DNA from: Lentzea pudingi
GTDB lineage: Bacteria; Actinomycetota; Actinomycetes; Mycobacteriales; Pseudonocardiaceae
Length of the DNA: 38,440 nucleotides
Reading direction: 5' to 3'
Assembly: GCF_014646255.1 (NCBI RefSeq)
Contig: NZ_BMNC01000030.1
Span: 1 to 38,440, forward strand
In this document: positions 31,322 through 38,440 of the stretch, one piece after another
How the letters are laid out: every line of letters starts with the position of its first letter
Position numbering within the stretch: position 1 is the first letter of the stretch
Notes under the pieces: model-generated
What the model was told of the DNA's origin: nothing
Databases searched by the model: none
Seen by the model: the letters and a program-made list of their open reading frames with translations, nothing else
Position numbers and translations under genes: made by a program

Positions 31322-32509
31322 CTACGTCTGATCGCCGCTGTGGTGCCGGAGAAACTCTTCGTCCACGACTGGGTCACTCAGGCGCCAGCCGCGGCCTTCC
31401 CTGGCAAGATCGCCGGTGACGGTGAAGGGCAGCTTGCTGCGGTAAGCCATGATCGCCCAGTCGTGATCCTTCCCGGTGACGGTCACATTGACCGCGCGGG
31501 TCTTCCCGCGGACGTCGGCCACGAGCACGATGGTGGCCGACTCGGGCTCGTCGGGTGCGACGTCCTCACGCGTGAGCGACCGCACGGAGCCGATGAGGGT
31601 TTCGCGGCGCGGGGGTTCTTCTCTGCGTACCAGCCGTTCACGCACGTGCGACAGCTCGTTGATGGCGTCTCGGTCGAGCACGATGGAGCGGGTTCCGACA
31701 CTGGGCGCGGGTTCGCCGACGGCCCATTGGAACGACAGGTCTAGTGAGCGCAGCGACTGTGGCGCGGCGATGTCCTCCAGCGATTCCACCAGGCTGGCGC
31801 TGAGTCCGTACCGCGCGGCGGAATCGATCACGGCTTCGTCGAAGGACCGCGTGAGCTCCTTCGTGGTCTCTAGGGCTTGAGCCAGTGTCTGCATGGCTGC
31901 GCGCGAGAACGCGGTCGGCACGACCGACACGGCGGTGTCCGCTTCAACGGGAGCGGGGTGCTGGGCGGGCTGGGGAGGTGAGGCGGGCGAGGATCGTGAA
32001 GACGAAGCTGCCGCGCTTGGTGTGACCAAGGCGGATGTCATGGTCGAGGAAGTCGTTGACCACGGCGGAGCGCCGGCCCAGGTGCGAGTGATTTGGGTCG
32101 TGCGCCGTAGTCGCTGCGGCCTTGAGCATCTTGTACAGCGCGTCGATCGTCGTCTCAGCCTGGCGGAACGGGATGGTGCCGTCAGGCATGGCTGGTCGAG
32201 ACGGACGAAGAACAGGTCGGCGCGTGTGGCGATGATGTGTTCGGCGAGCTGCGTGGCCCCGAGCGAGTAGATGTCGGACAGTGCGACCAGTGCGTCTTCG
32301 AAACGCGCGTGGAAGTCGACGTAGTCGGTTGCCAGGGGCAGCATTATGCGGGCGAGGTCGCCGCGTTCTCCGGGTAGGCGCCAGATCTCGCGGACCGCGT
32401 CACGCCGGGACTCGAGCTGCCAGTCGTGGCTGGCTAGATACTGCGACACCGCGGTCGGGGTCAGCGTGTCCGCGAGCTCGCGGTAGTCGCTCATGGTCGA
32501 CGGGCTCAC
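31322..32509 (-). pseudogene. Unknown protein with two compensating frameshifts
   Basis: The first ~107 residues (M-S-D-Y-R-E-L-A-D-T-L-T-P...A-D-L-F-F-V-R-L-D-Q-P) and the last ~215 residues (A-F-S-R-A-A-M-Q-T-L...F-L-R-H-H) share one open frame. Between about 32190 and 31975 that frame turns Arg/Ser/Thr-rich, while another frame reads good protein (M-P-D-G-T-I-P-F-R-Q-A-E-T-T-I-D-A-L-Y-K, F-L-D-H-D-I-R-L-G-H-T-K). So two opposite shifts, about 215 bp apart, restore the frame. The C-terminal part is beta-rich (I-V-L-V-A-D-V-R-G-K, V-N-V-T-V-T-G-K-D-H-D-W-A-I). Family not recognised. GTG start overlaps the DUF4365 stop, so it is the last gene of the operon. Confidence 0.6.
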
Positions 32510-33067
32510 CAGTCACCTCCGTCCCCGATAGTTGCCATGATGGCCTGCAATCCAGCGACATCAAACAGGTTACTGCGCGGTAGGTGCACTGTCTTGCGAT
32601 CCTGTCCCTCGGGAAGCTCACCGAGGTTGCCGGCATGTTCGAAGTACAGGCGGCTGCGGGTGATTAGCCGGTCGTGGTCCTGGTCGAGCCACGTCCGCAT
32701 GTCGACGGGGACGAGCAAGACGCCGAGATAGGCGGGGATGAAGGTCCGTGCGAGTGAGCTTGGTGAACGGCTTGGCCTTCATCGGCCATGCGAGGTGCTG
32801 CTCGGTAAGATAGCGCTGCTGCGTTGTGCATTTGACCTGCAGTTCGAACTGCGGGCCGAAGAAGTTCTTGTAGGTCTCTGAGGACACGATGGTGATGTCC
32901 ACGCCGTCGTAGTCGGTCGAGTGGGACTTGATCGAGCAGCCCGCCGCGGCGGCGACCATCTGGACGAACGCGAGACTGAACTGCTCTTGACTCGCGGTCT
33001 TGGGCAGGCCACCGACCACGAGGTCGTCGGCTGCGTCCTCGAGGCCTACGTCGTCGAGCCCGGTCAT
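32506..33067 (-). pseudogene. DUF4365 domain protein, frameshifted
   Basis: ATG at 33067 after AAAGGAACCC. The first 110 residues carry the DUF4365 pattern: S-Q-E-Q-F-S-L-A-F-V-Q, A-A-A-A-G-C-S, D-Y-D-G-V-D-I-T-I and F-E-L-Q-V-K-C-T-T-Q, a D...QxK arrangement typical of PD-(D/E)XK-like nucleases. After K-L-T-R-T near 32750 the frame must shift, apparently by one extra base, to reach T-F-I-P-A-Y-L-G-V-L-L-V-P-V-D-M-R and the C-terminal part, ending N-L-F-D-V-A-G-L-Q-A-I-M-A-T. The frame as read gives only 149 residues with a wrong tail. The presumed catalytic residues lie before the break. DUF4365 is often found in defence operons. Confidence 0.7.
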
Positions 33068-33203
33068 GGGTTCCTTTCGCCGTCCCTGGTGCTGTCAGCA
33101 CAATGCCAGGCCTGGCGGGAGGCAACGACAAACGTCACCATTCCACCTGATCGGACCACGGCGGCGTTGCGGCCGAGGAACCGCCGCAACGCGCCGCGAA
33201 GGG

Positions 33204-33881
33204 TCAGCTGCCGAGGAGCTTCAGCAGCTCGATCAGTTCTTCCGTGGTGAGCTGGCTGCGCAAGACCGCGGCGATCTCCGGCACCGACGCCGCTTTCTGC
33301 ACCCGGACCTTGGGCGGTGGCGGGCGCAGCCCTGAGTCGATCATGGCTCGGTTCGTCGACATCTCCCCGGCGATGACCTTCGCGTGATACTCCGGTGCGT
33401 CCTTGCGCAGCCGCCGCAGTGCGGCTTGCCGCGAGTTTCCAGGGGGACGCTGTGGAGCAACTTCGTGTACATCCCCAACCAATTTGTCTGTTTCGTCCAA
33501 TTCTATGTGCTGGCTGTCGTCTACGGCGGCCGCGATGGCGTGCACCTGCACCGGCTCGGCAGCTCTGTCTGCAGCTGGATCGGTGTACTCGCCTTGTGGG
33601 GACATCAGCGCCGCGTCGAACTTGTCGAGCAGTTCGACGTCCGATGCGATCAGGGACCTGATCCGCGCCGGTGTGGCGTTAAGCCCTTTGGGGCTCGTGA
33701 CGAACTTCGCGAACGACTTGAACTTGACGACGCTACCGTCTATGTAGACGTACTCACGCCAGGGCTCCTCGTCGATGAGCCTGGACAGGCCGAGCAGGAC
33801 GGCTTTGAGTCCGTCGCTGCCGTATTTCAGGGCTTCGCCCGTCGCTCTGACGATCCTCCAGTTGTCCTGTAGATCCGTCAC
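33204..33881 (-). CDS. Unknown 225-aa protein of the defence-like operon
   Basis: GTG at 33881, 4 bases after the helicase stop, so translationally linked. The first ~90 residues include a mixed part (W-R-E-Y-V-Y-I-D-G-S-V-V-K-F-K-S-F). A basic helical segment follows near residue 150, N-S-R-Q-A-A-L-R-R-L-R-K-D-A-P-E-Y, with V-I-A-G-E-M-S-T-N-R-A-M-I-D-S-G; this resembles the C-terminal segment of a family of plasmid- and phage-linked actinobacterial proteins that bind DNA or a replication protein. It ends with an E-L-I-E-L-L-K-L-L-G helix. Function not known. Confidence 0.65.
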   Translation of the reverse strand: MTDLQDNWRIVRATGEALKYGSDGLKAVLLGLSRLIDEEPWREYVYIDGSVVKFKSFAKFVTSPKGLNATPARIRSLIASDVELLDKFDAALMSPQGEYTDPAADRAAEPVQVHAIAAAVDDSQHIELDETDKLVGDVHEVAPQRPPGNSRQAALRRLRKDAPEYHAKVIAGEMSTNRAMIDSGLRPPPPKVRVQKAASVPEIAAVLRSQLTTEELIELLKLLGS

Positions 33882-33884
33882 TGT

Positions 33885-35885
33885 TTAGCGCCTTTTATCC
33901 ATGTCGGTCACGATCTGGAGAAGTTTCTCAAGCTGGGGCACCGTGGCCTTGTCGCGCTTCTGGACGCCGATCTGCCTGTTGAGCTCAGCGTTGACGGCGG
34001 GGTACTCCATGCCACGGGTCTTGCACATCCTCTTGACAATAAAGTTGATCTGCTGCCGGAGTGCGGTGACCCGCTGATAGACCGGCACCACTGGGGCTTG
34101 CGGCGCCGCTGGCACTGGTGGCATCGCCGGGACAGCGGGCTCGGCCGGAGCAGGCACGTCGAACAGGGTGCCGGGTGTCTGCGGTTCGGAAGGTGCGGGT
34201 GGCGCGAGGGCTGCGGCGTGCGCTGCGGCTGCTGTGGCCGCCGCTGTGGCTTCCTCCATGATCTTGGCAGTGAGCTTCGCCGCAAACGCCAGGTTGGTCG
34301 AGGTGGGGGTGATCCCGAGTTCGGTGAGCCGCCTGGTCGCTTCCTCGATCGGCGGTGAGAGCCACTGCTCGCCGGACAGGATCGTCGCGTGGTGCTCCGC
34401 CTCTGTGGAGTCCAGCGGGATGATCGTCTGAGAGGTGGCGGCGCCGTTGCCACCGCCTTCGGGCTTGTTGTCGTTCTCGGTCTTGTCCTTCAGCGCGTGG
34501 TCGATCTCGCGCTCGATCTTCGCGGCCATCGAGATCAACGACGGCAGCGACGGGATGAACAGTGTCGCGATCGAGGTGTCCGGCTCGCCGGACGGGCTGC
34601 GGCGCGTACGCACGAACCGCCCGACAACCTGCCTGAAGAACAACTCGGCCTCGACGTTGGTGGCCCACACACCGACGATCAGCCGGGGGATGTCGACGCC
34701 CTCGGAGACCATCTTCACCGCGACGAGCCAGGGCTCGCTACCCCGGGCGAAGCGGGTGATCTTCTCCGACGCGGCAGGGTCTTCTGAGATCGCGACGACC
34801 GGCGCTGTGCCAGTGATCTGTTGGAGGACCTCGGCGTAGCGCTTGGCCTTGGGCTGGTCCTCGGCGATGATCAGACCGCCCGCGTCCGGGGTCTCCTTAC
34901 GTGCGTCGAGCAGGTCGCGATGTGCCTGTGCCAGCACAGATGGGATCCACTTGCCATCCGGGGCCAGCACGGTCTTCAGTGCCCGCTTGGCTTCCTTGGG
35001 GTCCTGCTCGTTGTGCAGGCGGCCGCTGGTGGTGACGCCGCCGGCGTCCCAGGTGCCCTCGCCGTCGAGTGCGGGGAACACGATCGGCCGCACGACACCG
35101 TCGGAGTCGAGTAGGGCGTCGCCGTAGTTGTAGGAGACGTCGGTCGTGGAGACCAGGACGCCCTGATCGTCGGGTTCGTAGCGGACGAACGGGATCGGGC
35201 TGTCGTCGGACCGGAACGGAGTGCCTGTGAGCAGGAGCCGCTTGGCGGCGTTCTGGAACGCCAACTTCACCGCCTCGCCCCAGGTCTTCTGCTCGCCGGC
35301 GTGATGGACCTCGTCGAGCACCACGAACGCGTTCTGGCTGATGCGGCGGTATACGAGCGGAGCACTGGCCACCGCTCCGTAGGTGACTACCACGCCGTGG
35401 TAGGTCGAGTTGACCGCGAGGTTGGAGTTCTCGAAAGTCGGGTCCAGGTGCAGCCCGAACTGTGCGGCGGCGTCCGCCCACTGGCGCCGCAGATGGCTCG
35501 TCGGCACGACGATGACGACCTTCCCGCCGCCGCGGCGGTAGTGCTGCACCGCGGCAAGGGCGAACGTGGTCTTTCCCGCACCGGGCGTGGCGGTAACCAT
35601 GAAGGTCGGCCCCGGTGAGAGATCCATCTTGTCGAGCGCGCGCTGCTGCCAGGCCCGGAGGGGGCGTCCGGTCATCGTGGAGTTGCCTTTCTTGAAGTTG
35701 CAGGTCGGGCACAGGGCCTGGCCGTTGATGACATCAGTAATGCCGCCCAGGCTGTAGGGGAACACGTGGTCACCGTGGAACCCGGCTTCGAGTTCGGCAC
35801 CGCAGGACTCGCAGCGGCCATCGGCAGTAAGAAACAACGCGATGCGCTCTGCTCCGCTGAATACCCGACGCGTTCCTGAACCCAT
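33885..35885 (-). CDS. HNH nuclease-SF2 helicase fusion
   Basis: A 666-aa protein. An HNH domain at residues ~20-70: C25-E-S-C28, G-D-H-V-F-P (D39, H40), I-N-G-Q-A-L-C-P-T-C (N54, C59, C62) and K-K-G-N. Then an SF2 (DEAD/DEAH) helicase: motif I T-P-G-A-G-K-T-T (100-107), V-V-P-T-S-H-L-R-R-Q-W (126-136), motif II L-D-E-V-H-H (190-195), motif III T-G-T-P-F-R (220-225) and motif VI V-V-G-R-F-V-R-T-R-R (about 417-426). A Pro/Ala-rich linker at ~560-625 precedes a basic helical end. ATG after GAAGGGACAC. Helicase-nuclease fusions of this kind are common in restriction and anti-phage systems. Confidence 0.85.
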   Translation of the reverse strand: MGSGTRRVFSGAERIALFLTADGRCESCGAELEAGFHGDHVFPYSLGGITDVINGQALCPTCNFKKGNSTMTGRPLRAWQQRALDKMDLSPGPTFMVTATPGAGKTTFALAAVQHYRRGGGKVVIVVPTSHLRRQWADAAAQFGLHLDPTFENSNLAVNSTYHGVVVTYGAVASAPLVYRRISQNAFVVLDEVHHAGEQKTWGEAVKLAFQNAAKRLLLTGTPFRSDDSPIPFVRYEPDDQGVLVSTTDVSYNYGDALLDSDGVVRPIVFPALDGEGTWDAGGVTTSGRLHNEQDPKEAKRALKTVLAPDGKWIPSVLAQAHRDLLDARKETPDAGGLIIAEDQPKAKRYAEVLQQITGTAPVVAISEDPAASEKITRFARGSEPWLVAVKMVSEGVDIPRLIVGVWATNVEAELFFRQVVGRFVRTRRSPSGEPDTSIATLFIPSLPSLISMAAKIEREIDHALKDKTENDNKPEGGGNGAATSQTIIPLDSTEAEHHATILSGEQWLSPPIEEATRRLTELGITPTSTNLAFAAKLTAKIMEEATAAATAAAAHAAALAPPAPSEPQTPGTLFDVPAPAEPAVPAMPPVPAAPQAPVVPVYQRVTALRQQINFIVKRMCKTRGMEYPAVNAELNRQIGVQKRDKATVPQLEKLLQIVTDMDKRR

Positions 35886-36179
35886 GTGTCCCTTCCACCC
35901 GAGGTTGCCGTGACCATGACGGTCGACATCAATACGCTGAGCTGCGTCAACTGTTGAGGTCCGAGGTCACAGCGATGAACTGGGCTCGAACAGTAACAGC
36001 GGCCACCGACAAAACCTGGTGGGGCGGGCGTAGCCGGGTGCTTCGAGAACGGGCTCGGAGGGCCGGATCAACGCCCGCCGACCACCTCCGGGTGCAGGTC
36101 GCCTTGGCGCCGAGCGTCGCCCAGGTCGATCAGCCCGACGACGCTTCCTGGCTTACGGCGGTGGACTCATGCGGCAGCG
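35886..36179. other. Gene-free gap between operon genes
   Basis: 294 bp between the HEPN-motif gene and the helicase, both on the minus strand. No convincing ORF. It probably contains a separate promoter for the helicase, so the defence-like genes may form two transcripts. Confidence 0.45.
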
Positions 36180-37790
36180 CTAGGCGCGACGCTGGCGCGG
36201 CCCTCCGAGAAGGCGCTTGATACCGGAGTCGAGCGCGAGTTGATCGGGTGTGCCGGTGAACGCTCGGATCGCGTCCAGCAGCGTTCGATCGCGACGGCCG
36301 GTCAGCTTGGGCTCGATGAGATCGAGCAGTTCGTCCCACTTCGTGCGCGACAGCGTGTGCTGCAAGCGGCTGGCGATGCGGGATTCGGTGAACGATCGCA
36401 GCGCCAACGCGGCTTGGTCGCTGTCGAACAGGCGGATGAGCTGTTCGTAGGTCGGGTCGGCGGCCCACGAGGTACCGTGGCCGTTGGTGAGGAAGACGTA
36501 GACGATCTGCGCGACGTAGCGACTGTTGAGCTGGGCCGGCACCTGGCCGTACTTGCCGACCAGGTTGAGCAGACGTGCGGCGGGCAACGCCTCTTCGGAG
36601 AAGTTGTTCCATCCCTCGTGGGCGGAGTTGAGTTCGTCTAGGGCCTGGGCCAGTTCGGCGGTCCGTTCGTACTCAGGCAGGTACGCGGTGCCATCCACGA
36701 GGTTGAGTAGTTCGCGTGCACGTGCCGCGCGGTCTGCGTCGGCGTTGGCATGAAACCGTGAGAGCTTGATGCCGCAGTCGAAGCGCGCGTTCTCGCTCAG
36801 GTACTGCCACAGTTGCGGCCAGAGGCTGCGGACATTGTCGAGAGTGTCCGGTGTTGCTTCTGGGTCTGTGTAGATGCCGAACAGTCCGGCGCCGAGGTTG
36901 TCAGCCTGGTCGGGCGGCAGTCTGTCGAAGAAAGACGCGGCGGCGGCGAGGTCTCCAGTGGTCAGTCGCTGCGTCTTGATGTTGACAAGCAGGCGCCCGA
37001 TCTCGGCAACAGTGGTGTCGCGGGGCAGGGTGATCACTTCGCGGATGCAGGTCTCCAGCCATTCCGCGAGCTTCAGGCCGGTCAGTGCGACCTGGTTGGG
37101 ATGTGCCGCACTGGCGTTGTTGCGCATGTAACGGATGTGGTCGAGCTGCTTGTAGCCAACATCGCTGATCAGCTTGATGCGGTTGGCGGCCTCCATCAGC
37201 TTCGCGTCGTCGATTTTGGCCAGGTCTTCAGGCGTGCGCAGCCCCTTGCGGCGGGCAGGATCGGGCTCGGCTAGGTCGAAGAAGTAGCTGACGTCGAACG
37301 CGGCGACACGTTCACGCAGCTCGTTGATGGTCTCGTTCCACAGGTAGTTCAGCGCGGCGTCGAACAGCCCGACCGAGGCCGCCAGGATCATTTTGGCCAC
37401 GTACGCCGCCCTGGTGCGTTGCGCCGGGTCGAGGCATTCCAGTGCGTCAGGCGTGTTCTTCAGCAGCTTTTCCCGCTCACGGACCGCGACGATGATGCCC
37501 TCAGTGGGCAACCCCCACTCCTTGAGGACGTCGAGCATCAAGTCCTCGAACGCCTGGAGGTCCTGCCCCGCCGCTACCGCCCTGCTCCGACGATCCGCAG
37601 GCACAATCTGACCGGTGACAGCGGGTCTATCGGCGTCAGACGCGTTCCGAACCATCGCATCCCCCACTTCGTCGCAGATGTCGCGTAGATCGCCGCCAGT
37701 GACACGTCCGTTAGCCGGCGCCTTCGTCATCCTCGTGTGGACCGCGCCGACGCGTTCCAGGAACTCGCCGACCCACCGGATGCGGCACAA
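36180..37790 (-). CDS. HEPN-motif protein, possible RNase effector
   Basis: A 536-aa, mostly helical protein. It contains H-I-R-Y-M-R-N-N-A-S-A-A-H-P-N-Q at 218-233, where R223-N224 and H230 match the R-N-x(n)-H catalytic pattern of HEPN ribonucleases, with helices around it (G-L-F-D-A-A-L-N-Y-L-W at 141-151; L-I-S-D-V-G-Y-K-Q-L-D). The C-terminal ~280 residues are repeating helical units (L-L-N-L-V-G-K-Y-G, L-I-R-L-F-D-S-D-Q-A-A-L-A-L). The drawn start is a TTG at 37790. An ATG at 37730, with only GAGG next to it, is an alternative. HEPN proteins often act as toxins or in abortive infection. Role inferred from motif and neighbours. Confidence 0.6.
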   Translation of the reverse strand: MCRIRWVGEFLERVGAVHTRMTKAPANGRVTGGDLRDICDEVGDAMVRNASDADRPAVTGQIVPADRRSRAVAAGQDLQAFEDLMLDVLKEWGLPTEGIIVAVREREKLLKNTPDALECLDPAQRTRAAYVAKMILAASVGLFDAALNYLWNETINELRERVAAFDVSYFFDLAEPDPARRKGLRTPEDLAKIDDAKLMEAANRIKLISDVGYKQLDHIRYMRNNASAAHPNQVALTGLKLAEWLETCIREVITLPRDTTVAEIGRLLVNIKTQRLTTGDLAAAASFFDRLPPDQADNLGAGLFGIYTDPEATPDTLDNVRSLWPQLWQYLSENARFDCGIKLSRFHANADADRAARARELLNLVDGTAYLPEYERTAELAQALDELNSAHEGWNNFSEEALPAARLLNLVGKYGQVPAQLNSRYVAQIVYVFLTNGHGTSWAADPTYEQLIRLFDSDQAALALRSFTESRIASRLQHTLSRTKWDELLDLIEPKLTGRRDRTLLDAIRAFTGTPDQLALDSGIKRLLGGPRQRRA

Positions 37791-38440
37791 CCAGACCCGC
37801 GACGCTCAGCAGTGGTGGCGAGTGGCTCGCGCCAGGCGAACATTGGAGCCCGAACCGCCTGCCCCTTACTCAGACCGTCCGCTGGTCACGGCGGCACACA
37901 AGCCGGGCTTCCGGTCGTACGCACGCTGCCTCCCGAGCAGTGGGTAACTCGCCTCGCGCGACTACATAACCGGCTACTTCACGTCGATCGCCGCCACCGC
38001 GATGATGCTGGGGCACCGGACCGGGTGGCCAACCGGGGCGATGCGGGCCGGGCGGGTGGACGCGTTGCCCGCCCGGCGATGATTAGCGTGCCCTTGGCCA
38101 GCGCGCGCTGGGCGACGGTCTCGTAGATCTGCGAGTACGGCGTGTTCACCACCCGGAATTTGACCTTGCAGGAGTTGCCGGCCAGAGCAAGTTCGAGAAC
38201 CGGAACCAGTTCCGCGGCCAGTCGCCTTTTGAGAGCAACCGTCCAAAGGCGGAGGGACGGGTCAGAGCAACCCGTCCCCAGGCCGCTACTCGGAGGCGGA
38301 TAGGCCAAACGATGACTCCGCCACCAGGCTGCCGACATAACACTGCTGGTCAGCCCTGTTCCCATCCTTTGGTACTCCTGCCCGAGGTCCGGCCCTCCGC
38401 ACAACGGGGTCCTCGCGCAGAGTGGTGCCCTCCCCGAGGT
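37791..38440. other. Right-end region without a convincing gene
   Basis: About 650 bp. A minus-strand frame between ~38250 and 38050 has one protein-like patch (C-K-V-K-F-R-V-V-N-T-P-Y-S-Q-I-Y-E-T-V) followed by a tail that looks non-coding. I take it as a remnant or a gene whose other part lies beyond the window. No tRNA or repeat is seen here apart from the hairpin listed. Confidence 0.4.
38254..38278. terminator. Perfect 9-bp stem hairpin near the right end
   Basis: Arms GGGACGGGT (38254-38262) and ACCCGTCCC (38270-38278) with a 7-base loop CAGAGCA. A GC-rich terminator shape without a T-run, as is usual for actinobacteria. Which gene it would end is unclear. Confidence 0.5.

Noticed and set aside
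1..38440. Prophage or integrative element carrying the deazaguanine genes
   Set aside because: No integrase, capsid, terminase, portal, or flanking direct repeats at a tRNA were found.

Overview
The window looks like a chromosomal accessory region of a high-GC actinomycete, probably Streptomyces-like or Pseudonocardiales-like. GTG and TTG starts are frequent and GC at third codon positions is high. There are two XRE(DUF5753)/DUF397 regulator pairs, four further XRE regulators sharing a G-R-W-E-R-G...P-Q-P signature, and a SAM methyltransferase of the actinobacterial DUF574 type. No rRNA, tRNA, CRISPR array, transposase or integrase was recognised.

Layout. (1) 1-2.45 kb: an XRE(DUF5753)/DUF397 pair, a decayed DUF5753 fragment, and a tiny ORF coupled to a PadR-like regulator. 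(2) 2.5-8.0 kb, minus strand: an XRE-TPR regulator, a 125-aa internally duplicated protein, a second XRE-TPR regulator, an aminoglycoside-phosphotransferase-like kinase, and an XRE gene broken by a frameshift. (3) 8.5-15.7 kb, plus strand, divergent from (2): a tight operon with QueD fused to a degenerate second QueD-like half, QueE, FolE, a small TGT/DpdA-like barrel protein, a nucleoside-phosphorylase-like protein, a thymidylate-kinase-like P-loop kinase, a DUF2797-like Cys-rich protein, a SAM methyltransferase and a Nudix protein. (4) 15.8-23.2 kb: a second Nudix hydrolase, a PCMT-like methyltransferase, an unknown protein, a HAD phosphatase, a fourth XRE-TPR regulator, then a second operon with a canonical QueD, a degenerate Nudix and a C-terminally truncated inositol-monophosphatase-like protein. 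(5) 23.2-31.3 kb: a DUF574 methyltransferase with an XRE/DUF397 pair, a triple-HTH protein, and orphan or unknown proteins in lower-density sequence. (6) 31.3-37.8 kb, minus strand: a defence-like operon with a HEPN-motif protein, an HNH-SF2 helicase fusion, a 225-aa protein, a DUF4365 protein (frameshifted) and a last protein carrying two compensating frameshifts. (7) 37.8-38.4 kb: no convincing gene.

How the genes may work together. FolE, QueD and QueE are the three enzymes that turn GTP into 7-carboxy-7-deazaguanine (CDG). The next enzyme, QueC (CDG to preQ0), is not in the window. Instead the operon continues, with stop/start overlaps, into a protein resembling the base-exchanging TGT/DpdA barrel and a nucleoside-phosphorylase-like protein, followed by a nucleotide-kinase-like protein, a methyltransferase, Nudix proteins and phosphatase-family proteins. 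The best hypothesis is a previously undescribed 7-deazaguanine pathway that uses CDG directly, either for a nucleoside-type metabolite or for nucleic-acid modification, under several XRE-TPR regulators. The operon at 31-38 kb is a second, independent candidate: a possible anti-phage system in a state of decay, or with sequencing errors.

Coordinates of genes rest on reading-frame, start-site and motif inspection only. Family names are from recognition of motifs, not from searches.
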